Source: Stereocaulon alpinum
Taxonomy: Eukaryota > Ascomycota > Lecanoromycetes > Lecanorales > Stereocaulaceae
Assembly: GCA_018257865.1 (NCBI GenBank)
Contig: JAEUBA010000005.1
Location: 620,001-684,000 of the forward strand
Reading direction: 5' to 3'
Length of the DNA stretch: 64,000 nucleotides
The notes beneath the pieces are model-generated. The model was not told the origin of the DNA and ran no database searches. It worked only from the letters and a program-made list of their open reading frames with translations. Positions within the stretch are counted from its first letter, which is position 1. Each line of letters opens with the position of its first letter. This document shows, piece after piece, positions 1-12,452 of the stretch. Position numbers and translations under genes: made by a program.

Positions 1-1390
1 CTTGTGCAGGTAATCACCATACTTACGTAGTATCATGTTACGCTGGTTAGTGTCGATGCCGGCTTTCTGGGCAAAGTTGATGGCCAAGACGTAGAGATCA
101 CGCTGGTAGAGAATCTCTAACTTTTGCTGCAAAGTCTTCTCGTGGTACCTGAAGAGCTACAGAAATCAGTGGATATCTTAGGAACTCGCGTGGGCGTTTA
201 CTAACCTTACCGTCCATGGTCAAAAGAAACAGATCGCCCCATTCAATGAATAAAGCTTTGACTTGAGACAAGAGCGTTTCCGTATGAGCTATGAATTTTA
301 GGTCTGTATCTAGTAGTGCAAAGGTCGATGTATTGAACATATCGTCGGGCCGGTTACCTCCAAATCTGCGTAGACCATTGCCCTTGGTAGGCGTAGCTGC
401 CCTTGGTGGGGAAACTAGGGCCACGTAGTCTCCATATATCCTGACAAGCTGCTTCGGTCCTTCGTACGCGAAAGACGGCCCACGACCATTGACCCCGTAG
501 TAGTGTATGGCGTCGTCCCGAACGACTACGATATCTCCATTGGCTTCGTCAAAGGTCATGCACCCCACACCGCATCCCGTGTCCTCCAAGACCTTTGCTG
601 GCTGTCCCTGGCCCTTCCCTGTGATCGTCAATGTCAGGATCCGTCCTGTGGTGGCCAGATAGAGTGTAGTATTTGGGCCTTCCCGGAACTCGACGCCTGT
701 GATTGGCTCCTCAGATTCAAAGACTGTCCGTTGTTTCGCCCCTCGATCATGTATCAAGTCTCCCCGTATGATGGTGACCGCTCCATTTGCGAATCCAACA
801 GCGAGCTGTGACAGGTTCTCAAGTGTTGTAAAGGCTGAGATCTGAACCTATTAGCGTCACTACGGATCCTCTATATACCCAGATCACAGGCTCACGGGGA
901 ACTGTTTCCTGCCATTGCGTATTCCCAACGTCGACAGACACTTTGGTGCACCAGTCTTCTTCTCCGTTTTATCCAGAGCCCAGACCTTCAGTACTGGCTC
1001 ATTTGAAAGGTCTTCCGAGATGGTTACGAGCAGTGCCGTTCCTTCAACTTGTTTCATGTGCCTGATTGAACCGGTATCGTGTGCTTTGAAGGTCCGGACA
1101 ACCTTGAATGCCTGGGAAAGGATTCGTACGTGGCCATCGTTGCTGCCAATGAAAAGATTGTCCGACCCTGAACACACACAGCTGAGATCATTACTCTTGC
1201 CACGTCAGTATTGTAGCGGGCTGCGCATCTAGTGTAGACTGACATCAAAGATCGAATAGCTCTCCCCGTCGTCTGGTGGTTTGACCTCCGAGATATCGAA
1301 AAAGTTGAACACTTTCCACTGAGAGATATATCTTAGCAAGTTCTGCAGTTCACTCCTTATCAGACCCGTGCTTACCGACGTCAAAGCCAT
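1..1390 (-). CDS. VPS11: VPS11 (Pep5), N-terminal part of HOPS/CORVET subunit
   Basis: Vacuolar protein sorting protein 11, a core subunit of the HOPS and CORVET tethering complexes that drive fusion at late endosomes and the vacuole. The start ATG is at 1390-1388. I place exons at 1390-1376, 1318-1244, 1195-896, 841-206 and 156-1; all introns are phase 0, and every junction restores family sequence (MALTS/WKVFNFFDISEV, YSIFD/SNDLSCVCSGSDN, DGK/LFRYHEKTLQQK). The visible 394 codons cover the N-terminal beta-propeller (GSNDGHVRIL, LSQLAVGFANGAV) and the start of the alpha-solenoid (LEILYQRDLYVLAINFAQ). The solenoid remainder and C-terminal RING finger lie beyond base 1. It is divergent from the helicase gene at 2919. 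Family identification is secure; the short first exon is an inference from splice signals. Confidence 0.93.
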
Positions 1391-2918
1391 GGGAGGTCAT
1401 TCAGAGGATCATATTCTTGGAGGCACTTTGACCACTCAAGCCATCTTACCTTCGAGCTGTTGGCCTAAAGCCATGAGGTAGGGCTTACCACGGAGTATTA
1501 GTCAGCACACCGCAGTCACGCTCGTGGCACTGGAACGCGACTTTTCCGAACTCATTGATATCATATTACGCTACGCCGTGATGCTCGAAAGACTGTTCCG
1601 ACACCGTAAAGCGCCTGCAAATTGCAGTCTATCTCCTTGATCACGTTACGTCAATCGACTAGATAGCTTGATCCACTTGAACTTCACGCATTGGAGTCAG
1701 ATAACGGTACTTCGCGACATCACAAACGAGAAATCAGCCGATAGATGTACCATGAGCATTCAATGACTGGATATGATTAGTGCAGCCTGCGTCATTGCGG
1801 GTTCCCTCTGCGCAAAGGAAGGAAGGTGTTGTTAAGCCTTTCCCTACTGGATCAGAGCCGAATGAACGATAAGTTGACTGGAGGCCGCTCCTGGCTGTTC
1901 CTCTTGCAGATATTCACTCAAACTAGCTGTCATTCTGCTATCCGAAAGCCTACGGGCCCGCAACTAGCAGGATTTTGCGTTCAGGTATCAAGGATGCCAC
2001 CGCACTTCGTGAGGAAATAATCTTATGTTTCGTCGGCTGCGTGCTTCTCTTTTGATGATCATAACTTCTTCAGGCTGTACAACAAAGTCAAAGGCCTAGC
2101 TCTGGATTGTAAGACCCCGTGTACAGAGTCAAAACCACAGTTTGATGCACAAAGCTCAGCCAGGAAATTGAGTTACCAAAGTAGTTTCAGAACGGCTCGG
2201 AAGGAGACTGTCAAGGGGAACGCGCGTGAACAAATTAGCTACAACTGTCGATGCAGTCATGGAAGCACATCAGAAACGACTGCCTATTGCCTCTCCTGTT
2301 CCCTTTCTATTTGAGGATTACCTAGCATGGGCAGCTTGAGCTTGACTGTCTGCTCGATGTCGGAAGACTTGCCCGCCGAAACCTGCCAACAATCTCACTG
2401 GTCTCAGCGGGAAAATGTTCTCCACATAGCACACGTTCTGATTGGCTGCCTTACCATCTACCATGCACGAACCCAGTGTCCCCGGTTCCAATGGCAGATG
2501 TCATTGCTTGCTTCATCAATGTCAACCAGGCCAGAGCCTTAGTTGTACAACTCTACGCGAACGGGTAAGGCTGTCAAGCTGACGTCGGATCGTTGAAAAC
2601 ATTTCCACTTATTGATCAATACCAATCTCCCGCTTGTTGTGCAGGCCCACGTGGATTTCGATCTAGCTGCGGTATAGTCGATCGATGAGTTTGGTCAAAG
2701 ACACGTACGACAAATTTTACCTCCCTGTTCACTACCTGGGTACGTACATCGCCTTCTTGCATCAGTCATCCTGACACATGATGAATCCCAGTATTCGCCC
2801 GACAAGCGAAACGGAATCATTCATCATCTCACTTCCTGCGCCTTCTTCATGCTTTGAACCATACAAACCTTTGCTAGACCATAATTGCCAACAGCATTGA
2901 CTTTTCGTAGTCAGTGTG
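1391..2918. other. divergent intergenic region VPS11 / helicase
   Basis: About 1.5 kb between two divergent starts, which presumably holds both promoters. Short open frames occur (for example 1826-2020 and 2327-2542 on the plus strand), but they have no recognisable domain, no splice-supported extension and no codon pattern like the neighbours. I see no repeat, tRNA or terminator-like structure that stands out. Confidence 0.6.
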
Positions 2919-5900
2919 ATGGCCCCAGCCAGGAAAGAGCCGCGGACTAGAGGTACTCGTGGTGGCCGAAGTGGCGGTGGAGGTAGCCGAGGAGGCATGA
3001 ATGACACGGTGAGCCATCCATGCCGGAACATGCAAGAAACTGGACAATGCCAATTCGGCGATAAATGCACATACTCTCACGACATATCCTCGAGGTCCGC
3101 CCGGCCGGCATCTTCAAGAGGACGCCGAGAGAGAGCAGCAGAAACTCCACAACAACAACAAGCTAAGGACGAGTACCACGCTTGGAGAAGGCTCATCAAG
3201 AATCTGCCAAAGCCCAACGACAACAGAACGATTGGTCTGCTTTGGAATAATGCATTGAAGATACTAAACGGTGAGCATCGAGATTGGAAGCAATTGCTGG
3301 CCCGTGATCTGGACAGCGATGAGTACCAAGGTCGTCAACATATGCACACACTCTTGAGTATGGTAGCAGGCGCCCATGGACACCGCACGTTTGTAGATCT
3401 TGCCCATCCCTTTCTCTTAGTCATCACACACCCTGCCCTACTAGACTCTTTATCGGTGGATACCTACGTTGGAGGCTTGTACAATTATATCTCTGGCTGT
3501 AACGGGACTCGAGCAATGCCATTCTTCCAACGATTCACCACCAGCCTCCTCGAGAATCACCTCGAATCGACTATTCAAGAGTCGAATACCATCCTGGAGA
3601 CGGCGCTTGTTGCGATGTCAGTAGCATTGAGAGAGTTACTTAAAAGAGAGCCACGGGCAATTTTTCATGAAAACTTGCCTGATCTAGTCAACTCGCTAGA
3701 GAGTATGTTGGAGGTTGCTGGGATCGATCGGCAAATTGCACCTTTCCAAGTAGTGCGCATTGGTATCGAAGAGCTGCGCAGAACGATAGCCCGTGCAAAG
3801 GGCCTACTTCAACATGAAGAGGAGCCATCGATGGGTGGTGTGTCGACTTCTGTGGTGGTCTCGACGTACCCTCGAGATATTGTTCCGCCCCAAGATCGCC
3901 ATGATAACGATAAATTAGATATCACAAAGATCAATATCCTGCCAACGGAGGAAGAGATCAGAAGTGATCACGCGCCTTTCCTACCCTCTGTGGACCTGGA
4001 TCAGCCCCACTTCCTCGCAGATCCAATTGAACGCCACCTTGACACCCACTTTCGTCTGTACCGGCACGACTGCTTCGGTGAAGTAAGCGAGGCTCTTGGA
4101 GCGGCTACCATTGCAATTGAGGCTGACCCAGGGGTCCTCGAAGATGCCAAGTTCAGTCTTGGCAATATCAGAGCTTACACCCATCCGAAAGCACACATAA
4201 GAGACGTCACCTTCGATCACCGACGGGGCTTAGAAGTCCAAATATCCTTCCAACCACCGCATCATCTTAAGAAGAAGTCATCTGCTGATAGGCGCAAATG
4301 GTGGGAAGATTCTAAACGACTACAAGAGGGTATCCTACTCTGTTTTCTCTTCTTCAATGGTACTAGAGCCTCACTCTTGTTCTTGACGGTGAGCGAGAAA
4401 TGTACAGACACGAAGAAAGAACCTAGCCTCACATCCGACAAATACGAGCCAACCATCACAGCCAAACTTGCTACCCGACTTGAACGTGATCTGGAAGTCC
4501 TGACTGGATTGAGCTTCGAAGAGCGGCGCGGACTACTAGTGGAATTCCCTGGCGTCTTGCTGGCCACCTTCGTTCCAATCCTTGAGAACATTCAGAATAT
4601 GCAGCGGTTGAGCCGTTTGCCATTCCATCAATGGATCTTACCTGAACGTGAACCCATCCGTACACAGGCGTCAACCACTCCCGAAATCCCGCCTCCGCTA
4701 TATGCTAGGGGTAGAAACTTTACTCACTCCTTGAGCTCGATATCGAAGGACTCAGGAAACCCTTTTGACATGATCCCCAGCACGTCGTTGGACAATGACG
4801 CTGTAACAGATAAACTCGAGGCACGAACACAGCTAAATCGAGGTCAATGTCAAGCCTTGGTCTCTGCTCTTACTCGCGAATTTGCCCTGATTCAAGGTCC
4901 ACCAGGGACCGGCAAGTCTTACCTTGGCGTTCAAATCATGCGTGTCCTGCAAGCTTGCAGGTCCAAAGCCCACTTGGGACCAGTAGTCGTCATGTAAGAT
5001 ACCGTATCTAGGTTCGATCTTGGCTAACGTGTGTCGTAGTTGTTACACAAACCATGCGCTCGATCAATTCCTGGAGCAACTCATCAATGTCGGCATCGAA
5101 AAGGTAATTCGGATTGGCGGCCAATCCCGGTTGGCTAGTCTTGAGGGCAAAAATTTACGAGTGATCGCCAAGGGCGAATCTAGAACAAAACATGAGGGTT
5201 ACCAACTCGCAACAACTTACAAGGCGCTCGAAGATCAAGAACAAATGGTCAAGTTGCTCTTGAAGACGTTGAACGGTCTGAAAGGGAAGCGAGATTGGAC
5301 TATAATCAAGAATCATTTGTCCGGTAGACACCCTCTCATCTACGCTCAATTTCCTCGGGTCAATTTAGATGGCTTTACCACGGTTGGCAGAGATTCATTC
5401 GAGCTTTGGGCAATCGGAAAAGCGCAAAGCGAGAAATCGTCATCAGATTCATTAGAACAGCTGCTTGCCAAAGCAATGCAGAACGTTGAATCCATTTCGC
5501 TGGGCGATAGAAGAAGACTCCTTGAGTTCTGGGGCGAAGAGGTCCTTGATGGTATCACAAGTGATCTCTTTGAGTCTGTCAAAGAGGCCAATCAGCTGCA
5601 GCAGCAATTGACTAATGTTCACGACGATGTCGACAGACGGGTCCTTCAAACAGCGGACGTGATTGGAGTCACAACAACTGGTCTTGCAAGAAGGATTGCC
5701 GCTCTTCAGCATGTACAATGTAAGGTAGTCATATGCGAAGAAGCAGGCGAGGTGTTGGAGTCGCATATGATATCAGCATTGCTGCCTGGGGTAGAGCACT
5801 TTATCCAGATAGGTGATCATGAACAGCTACGGCCCCAGATTAACAACTTTAAACTGTCGCTCGAGAGCCAACAAGGGTCTTCTTACAAGCTGGACCGCAG

Positions 5901-8900
5901 TCAATTTGAGCGACTTTGTACCGGAGAATCAGGAAGATCTCCATTTCCCGTGGCTCAGTTGAACGTTCAGATGCGAATGCGGCCGGAGATCTCGACTCTC
6001 ATCAGAGAAACGATATATGCCCGGTTGCTTGATCACGATGTAACGAAATCCTGTCCGGATGTTGTTGGTATGCGCAGCAATCTTTATTGGCTTGATCATG
6101 ATAATCCCGAGGAGGATGCTCAGGCCGACGTGCATCAGAAATCACACAGTAATGTTTGGGAGGTGGAAATGGTGCACGCCCTCGTCCGACACATTGTACG
6201 TCAAGGTGTTTACAATAGTACTGACATCGCTGTCTTAACACCATATACTGGACAGTTACAGAAGTTGCGTACAAGTATGGGTAACGACTTCGAGGTTGTC
6301 CTGAGCGATCGCGATCAGGACACACTCGTGAAAGAAGGCTATGACCTCGAGGAAGGAATAACCGAAACCGGTCGGACTGGGAACCGGTTCGCTTCTGCAA
6401 TACAGCCACTTCAGAAGAAGAAAATGAGCGAGCTCTTACGTGTGGCCACTGTTGACAATTTTCAAGGCGAGCAGGCCAAGGTCGTCATCGTATCCCTGGT
6501 GCGGAGTAATAAAGGAAGAAAGATTGGTTTCCTCAAGACGAACAACCGCATCAACGTCCTCCTCAGTCGCGCTCAGCACGGGATGTATCTTATTGGCAAC
6601 ACCGATACTTACTCCACTCAAACCATGTGGGCTCAAGTTCTTTGCATGCTACATGGAACGAACTCGGTGGGTAAGGCTTTTGGTCTATGCTGTACTCGAC
6701 ACAAGGAAACGGAGATTAATGTCTCCCAGCCGGACGACTTTGCCAGATTTAGCCCTGAAGGTGGTTGTCAATTGTCTTGCGATCGACGTCTCAATGACTG
6801 TGGCCACCGTTGCCAGGCAAAATGCCATTCTGACAGCATGCACATTGTCTTCTCATGTCCGCAACCCTGCCAACGTCTTCACAGTCCATGTCGCCACAGT
6901 TGTCAGAAGAAAACCTGCGGCGAGGATTGCGGTCTATGCGTCATCAAAATCAATGACGTGCTACTCCCTTGTGGTCATTCAAAGGATAACGTTCGTTGCC
7001 ACCAAACACGAGATCTTGGCAAGATAGATTGCGCTGTCATTGTTTCCAGAAAGGTCCCAGGTTGTAATCACGTCATTGAGGTTCCATGCTCGCGGAACGT
7101 GGCTGCCCCCTTCTTCAGCTGCCCGTTTCCGTGCGGGGTCAATCTCGAATGCGGACACTCTTGTACCGGTAGCTGTGGACGATGTACTCGTGTTGACGCC
7201 AATGAACAAGCTCGTGTGAAACATGTTGCATGTTCAAAGATCTGTGGTCGGCGATATAGCACATGCAACCATAACTGTCCCAGGGCTTGTCACCCAAGCC
7301 AGGAGTGCGGTCCATGTCATCTGCCATGCGAGGTAAGCCGGTTCACTCTGTGCCTAATCTGAATGAGTTTGATACCCTGACACTACTATATACGCATCTT
7401 GAAATGTATAGAATATTAGACAGTGAGTATTTGCTGACACCGCACAGGTTCGTTGTGCCCACTCTCGATGTACACTTCAATGTCATGAGGTATGCGCACC
7501 GTGTGTTGAGAAATGCGCTTGGTCTTGCGAACACCAAGGGGAGTGTGGTAAGCCTTGCGCCGCGCCATGTAATCGCCTTCCATGCGACCAACGCTGCACC
7601 AAAGACCTGTCTTGCGGACACCAGTGCCCTGGATTATGTGGCGAGATTTGCCCCGAGGGCTATTGCCAAGATTGTTCTGTCCACAGAGAAGCTCGAGTTG
7701 ACCTGCTTGAAATGAAATCCTATGGTGAAATCGATCTCGATGAGACGCCCGTAGTCATCCTAGGATGCGGTCATTTCTTCACTGCCGAAACACTCGACGG
7801 CCATATGGGGATGGCAGAGGTGTATGAGCAAGATGTACGAGGCGTATTCACCAAGCTTCAGGATGTATCTGCTATTCTTGCTCGAGCTGTGCCTCGGTGC
7901 CCAGACTGCCAGTGTCCGGTCAGACAGTTTTGCACGCAAAGGTACAATAGGGTCATAAATAGAGCTGTGATTGACGAGATGTCCAAACGATTCCTGGTCA
8001 ACGGCAAGGAAGAACTTCGGGGGCTGGAGCGACAGATCCGAGAACTTGAAAGTGATCTTGAGACTTCTCAGCAAGAAGTTTTGAAATCGATGCAGCAGGA
8101 CGTAGTCAACCCAGCTAGGGCATCGGAGGTCACTAAGCAAGTCCAGAACAGACACGAGAAATCAAGAGAGCTTGAAAAGGCAATCCGAACATTCTGCCGT
8201 AATGTCGACGACAAGAACCAGCCCGCAAAGAAGCTACACGATGCCACTGTCAGCGCCGTACGACGGAGGTCCGTCGATGGATTAATGGCAGATCTCACTA
8301 TTGTAGAGTCGGTCCCAGCCATAGCACGTGACCGTCGTATCACCATGGGCGGCCGCATCGCCCAATTACAAGCACAGTGTATCACACTTAGTGATGGTCT
8401 GATCATCGCCAAGGCCATGAAGACATTATCTACTGACGCTTCCATCAAGATGCCAGGAGGCTCTCCTGATCGGCTTGCGAAGCCGTTCTTTCAAAGCTGC
8501 GGAGCCTTCATTGGCGAGTGCATCACCGAGAGTCTTCCGAAGCTCAGTGTGGAGGCGACTCTCTATTACGCGAGGGTGGTACACTCATACGAGTCTTACT
8601 GTCACGCAGCGAAGAAAAAAACCGAGCAAGCGTCTGGCTATGTCGAGACGGCTAAAGAGCTGCTAGAAAATGCAGAGGAGCTGTGTACACAACCGTTCGA
8701 AAACGCAGATGGATTACGTCGTGCTGTGGACGCGGCAAACAAGCTACTGGGAAAGGTGTGGTATGAAGCTGTCACTGCAGAGGAGCTTGCTGCCGTTAAG
8801 AACGCTATGGTCCGTGGTCCGACGGGCATTGCCACTCATTCAGGGCACTGGTACAACTGTGCAAATGGCCATCCAGTGAGTTCATTCTTTCCATTCCTTA

Positions 8901-9052
8901 CTTGCAGAACACTGATCGAATGGAAGTTTGCAATTGGCGAGTGTGGTATGCCAATGGAGGAGGCTCGCTGTCCAGAATGCGGAGCACCGGTTGGTGGGCA
9001 AAATCACCAGGCTGTTGAGGGTGTTACTCGTGCTGAGAACATGGAAGGCTAG
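2919..9052 (+). CDS. ZNFX1/Hrr1-family RNA helicase with CCCH, NF-X1 and RZ zinc fingers
   Basis: Superfamily 1 (UPF1-like) helicase of the NFX1-type zinc-finger protein 1 family. Relatives include fission yeast Hrr1, in the RNA-directed RNA polymerase complex, and Neurospora SAD-3, needed for meiotic silencing. Exons are 2919-4993, 5040-7332, 7448-8875 and 8927-9052, giving 1,973 residues exactly in frame. An RG-rich N-terminus precedes a CCCH finger (C35-C44-C50-H54). Walker A GPPGTGKS is near residue 660, the VICEEAGEV box near 921, GDHEQLRPQ near 946, VDNFQGEQAKVV near 1163 and RINVLLSRAQ near 1193. A long Cys/His NF-X1 array spans about 1265-1540, followed by a probable coiled segment. 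The C-terminal RZ finger (GHWYNCANGHP/FAIGECG) becomes intact only if intron 8876-8926 is removed. The 115-nt second intron is the longest. Start ATG is 2919; the preceding GTG is not used. Confidence 0.92.
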
Positions 9053-9569
9053 GGCCATGTTGGAATTGGTGCGTTGAAATAGGCCTTTACACTCATTTGG
9101 GATCGTGAAAAGTTGTCTACCTAGAACCTCCTTGGAAGTTTATGACTTGAATATTTACGAAGTATTCACAATTCTTACCGCCACCGAGAACTAAGTGTAT
9201 CTCCCTATTTCCCAGTATTAGTGGACCATCATCTACAACGAATTGGTGACATGCGCTCCCTCTCGTTTCAATGTTAAACACTCTCCACTTCAAGCTTTTC
9301 ATGCTTTAACCATACTAACAGGACACACGACAGGCGCCATAGCGAATTGTGGGCATCATGATAGTCGTATACACGGTCACACAGCGTAAGCAGATACCGC
9401 CTGCATAATCACCTGTCACTCTGGTGGTGGCGATCGATCAATTCACTTCAGGACAACCATGCACGTCATGTCGCCACACCGAGGTTTCACAAACTTCACT
9501 CTGAGCATTTTGAAGCAAGTCTTGTCTTTCCTCATACGACTTTGAATAGACCTACCAAGGCATTTGAGA
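9053..9569. other. intergenic, no supported gene
   Basis: A 3' flank of the helicase gene and 5' flank of the next gene. A 61-residue minus-strand frame (9117-9302) reads like ordinary protein sequence, but it has no recognisable motif, so I do not call it. Confidence 0.5.
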
Positions 9570-10360
9570 ATGTACAAGCTTCAGATCATGGACAGATTCT
9601 ACCAAACGACGTATATGGAGGACATCTCCCCAGCCATAGAAACCGAAAATCCCTTACCATACCCCTACATCGACACCTCCTTCCATAAAATCCTCCCCTA
9701 CGTCTCCACAAACCGCCTCCCACTACACGACATACCAAACCTCCTCTACTACAAGCTCTACCCAAACGACGCGCTCTGGTACGAGAGTTTCGGTCTCCTA
9801 ACGCGCCGCGAAATAGCAGGCGTCCCTCTCGACCGCAATTTCTTCAAGGAAACAGTAAAGCTGCATCTCTCTTTCCCAGTCGACAAACCCTGGTTCTTCA
9901 GCCCTTACATCTCTGTAACAGCTGGCTATGAGAATGTAAGTAAGTTTCATGCGAAACCGCATGGGCGGCATAAGCCGTGGTTCTTTGAGCCGGCTGTTGA
10001 TGAGGCGCTGTTGGCGTCGATGCCGACGTGGGAGCAGAGGAGGGTGGTGGATGTGGAGCATCAGGTTGCGGTTATTGGGTTGAGGCAGAGGGGGAGGTGG
10101 GGGGAGATGTTTGTTTATAGTGTGAGGGAGCTTGTGGGGGTATTGGAGTTGGAGAGGGAGATTTATGAGCATAGGCCGGATTGGTGGGGGGAGTTTTTGG
10201 TGCTGAGGTATGTGCCTAGGGATATGATTTCTGTGTATGAGAAGGATGAATTTGAGAGAGGTAAGTTGTCTGGTCTCGTAGGTCGCTGTTGTATGGGCTT
10301 GCTGATGTTTTGGTAGCTTTTGCTGGGCAGGGACGTGCTGGGTATGTAAAATTCGAATGA
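9570..10360 (+). CDS. hypothetical protein, possible DUF7587-like fold
   Basis: A predicted 244-residue protein from two exons, 9570-10260 and 10317-10360. The intron 10261-10316 (gtaagt...ggtag) is phase 1 and lets the protein end with FAGQGRAGYVKFE and a TGA. Without splicing the frame ends after a non-descript tail. I do not recognise the protein with certainty. The order of a hydrophobic SPYISVTAGYENVSKF block, a middle beta-rich part and a late EFLVLRYVPRDMI block resembles the fungal DUF7587 family, which some compare with ADP-ribosyltransferase folds; this is an inference by eye. There is no signal peptide or membrane segment. Codon use changes sharply inside the gene: C-ending codons dominate to about 9930, then G- and T-ending codons. 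The start is the first ATG in frame. Confidence 0.72.
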
Positions 10361-12452
10361 TGAGAGACTCCACTTGCGTCTTGCTTCCGCCCCCTCGATA
10401 TCGGTAGACAGGATCATCTCGCTGGGAGCTTGTAGAATATGGAGCGAGACATATCATCACGTCGATATCGTTGTGCCTGGCATCACAAGACTGCCAGGTA
10501 TTGAGTAGCGCAGTCACCTCCAGCCTACCATAACATCTTCCTTCCATAGCTATCGATTGTCACTTCCTGCAAATTCCTAGACGAAGATTCATAGATCGCA
10601 AGATACACATTAGGGAGGAGAGCAATGGGCGCGGGAACATATGTCGAAAGCAAGACATATGTGGTATGATATCGCACTCGAAATCGGACAAGCTCTGTGG
10701 AATTGATTGGCATCTGGTCCAGGACTGCAAGAACGTAGAAAGGTACGTCGGACGGAAAGCGCTATGGGTCGGGTTCTCAAAGTGCTCGGAGCTTTGCAAT
10801 CGCTAGATGGGAGTGAGCTTGAGCGGCGAGAAGACCTTTAACAATTCTAAGCCCGGAGAAGTACGTCAGACTGACATCTTCGTCGAAAAAACCACGATGT
10901 TTGAGGTTATTCAGGCTATCGGCTGCTTGTATCTTAACATCAAAGAAGCTGACCCAGTGCATGCCGGGGGGCACTAGACCGCTTTTCCGAGTTGCACCCT
11001 CCCCCAATTGGGCTTTCAACCATGCTGTCAAGGCTAGATGAGACTTCCTGGGGCAGCTGAAAGCCAGATTTCCGAGCGGAAATCTGACGAGCAACTTCTT
11101 TCAACGACCTAAGACCGACTAATTGTAGTCTCAAGCATAGCAAAAGCCTCCCGGACGCCGACTGATCTACCATTGTAAGGCAATAGGAGCAAGACCGGTA
11201 CATGTCTCGATTCAATCAACTTCGTGACGCAACAACAGGAAAGTCCTAGTTCTAATGTTGGTAGTAGGAAGCCACCAGATGTTGCCAAGTGTGAGCATAG
11301 CAACGGTGTTGTGTCAGATAGATGGACGGTGAACTAAGATTGATTTCGAGGGACAAGAACCCAGGATCGTGGCTGCCAATTGAATTGTGGCAGCAGCTGG
11401 AATGGAGACAATGGCGTTACAATCTAAGCAGTACTGCCACACATCAGTATATGAATCGGTCGGAAGGGATTGGACAAGGGTTGATGGGAGGATGATCTGA
11501 TTGGCAGAGATTAGTCATCCAAACAGCGCGTCTTGGCGCCGAAGTCTTGTGCACCTCTGAATTCTACACGGTCTCCATGAGACATCTTTCAATATGGGAA
11601 GTAGTCCCTTGTATCAAGATGACTGACACCCAAATGCGTACATTCAGACTCGTTGGGAAGTTGGATGTGCTGTCAAGACGAGTCCGCCGATCACTGAGGG
11701 CTTTGCCAACTGATGGTGGCCTACATAAGTCCAATACTTGGCAAAGAGCCCGCCGACACGTCCCATGCAGTGCCGTTGGAAAATTTATGGACACTAACTA
11801 TATATGCCAGTGGCTGGATGTTTCGAGATAGAGGAAGAGCATTTGTAACGTGTGATTCACCATTACACAGGGTTTGCATACAAGGCGAACAGTACCCTCG
11901 CAGCTTTCTCTATTACCGCAACCTACTATGGCGTCTCCAGGCAGCTTTTGCGTAAGAGAAGGAGGACAGGAACATAAGTCTGGCAATTCAGTCCACGGCC
12001 ATTGGCCACATCTATCCTCGAAAGTTTAGAGGGCAAGTGGTATGAGTGAAAATGAGCATATCAATGGTTCCGCCGAGCTTTTACATGGCGCCGCATGGCC
12101 CATGTTTCTCGGATTGTTCTCTATTGGTCTCAAAAGCCCGTTCAGACTACAAACAAGGACCCTAAGAGATCCACCCATTGCCTCCATGGGCCCCAACTGC
12201 CATAGAACATCTCAGTTGGGTTGGCGCATTTCCGAGGGAGCAGGAGTGGAGAGAGCTTCTTTAATTGAAGCTTTGGTCCCTGATGCGCAAGAATGATATG
12301 TTTCTCACTTGGCGTCACATCTGATTTCTATAACTCTCGGCTCACCGACCGCATCTCTTCCCTATGTCCATTTTTCTGCTTCGTACATGTGATTGTGCGC
12401 TTCTCTCGCATGTGACTTCCCTTTACCACGACATCAGCTAAGTAAACAAGGT
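10361..12452. other. 2.1-kb gene-poor region
   Basis: No gene that I can support. The longest frames (10777-11094 and 10940-11215 minus, 11547-11831 and 12042-12296 plus) carry no recognisable motif and are broken by stops in the protein-like stretches. The region could hold decayed coding DNA. The last 150 bases are the presumed promoter and leader of the giant gene at 12453. Confidence 0.5.

Noticed and set aside
8876..8926. Reading straight through as coding sequence
   Set aside because: The frame is open, but retaining it inserts residues into the RZ zinc finger between NGHP and FAIGECG, which are contiguous in the family.
10777..11215. Overlapping minus-strand frames of about 100 codons
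   Set aside because: They break into short pieces with stops and match no family that I recognise. At best decayed coding DNA.
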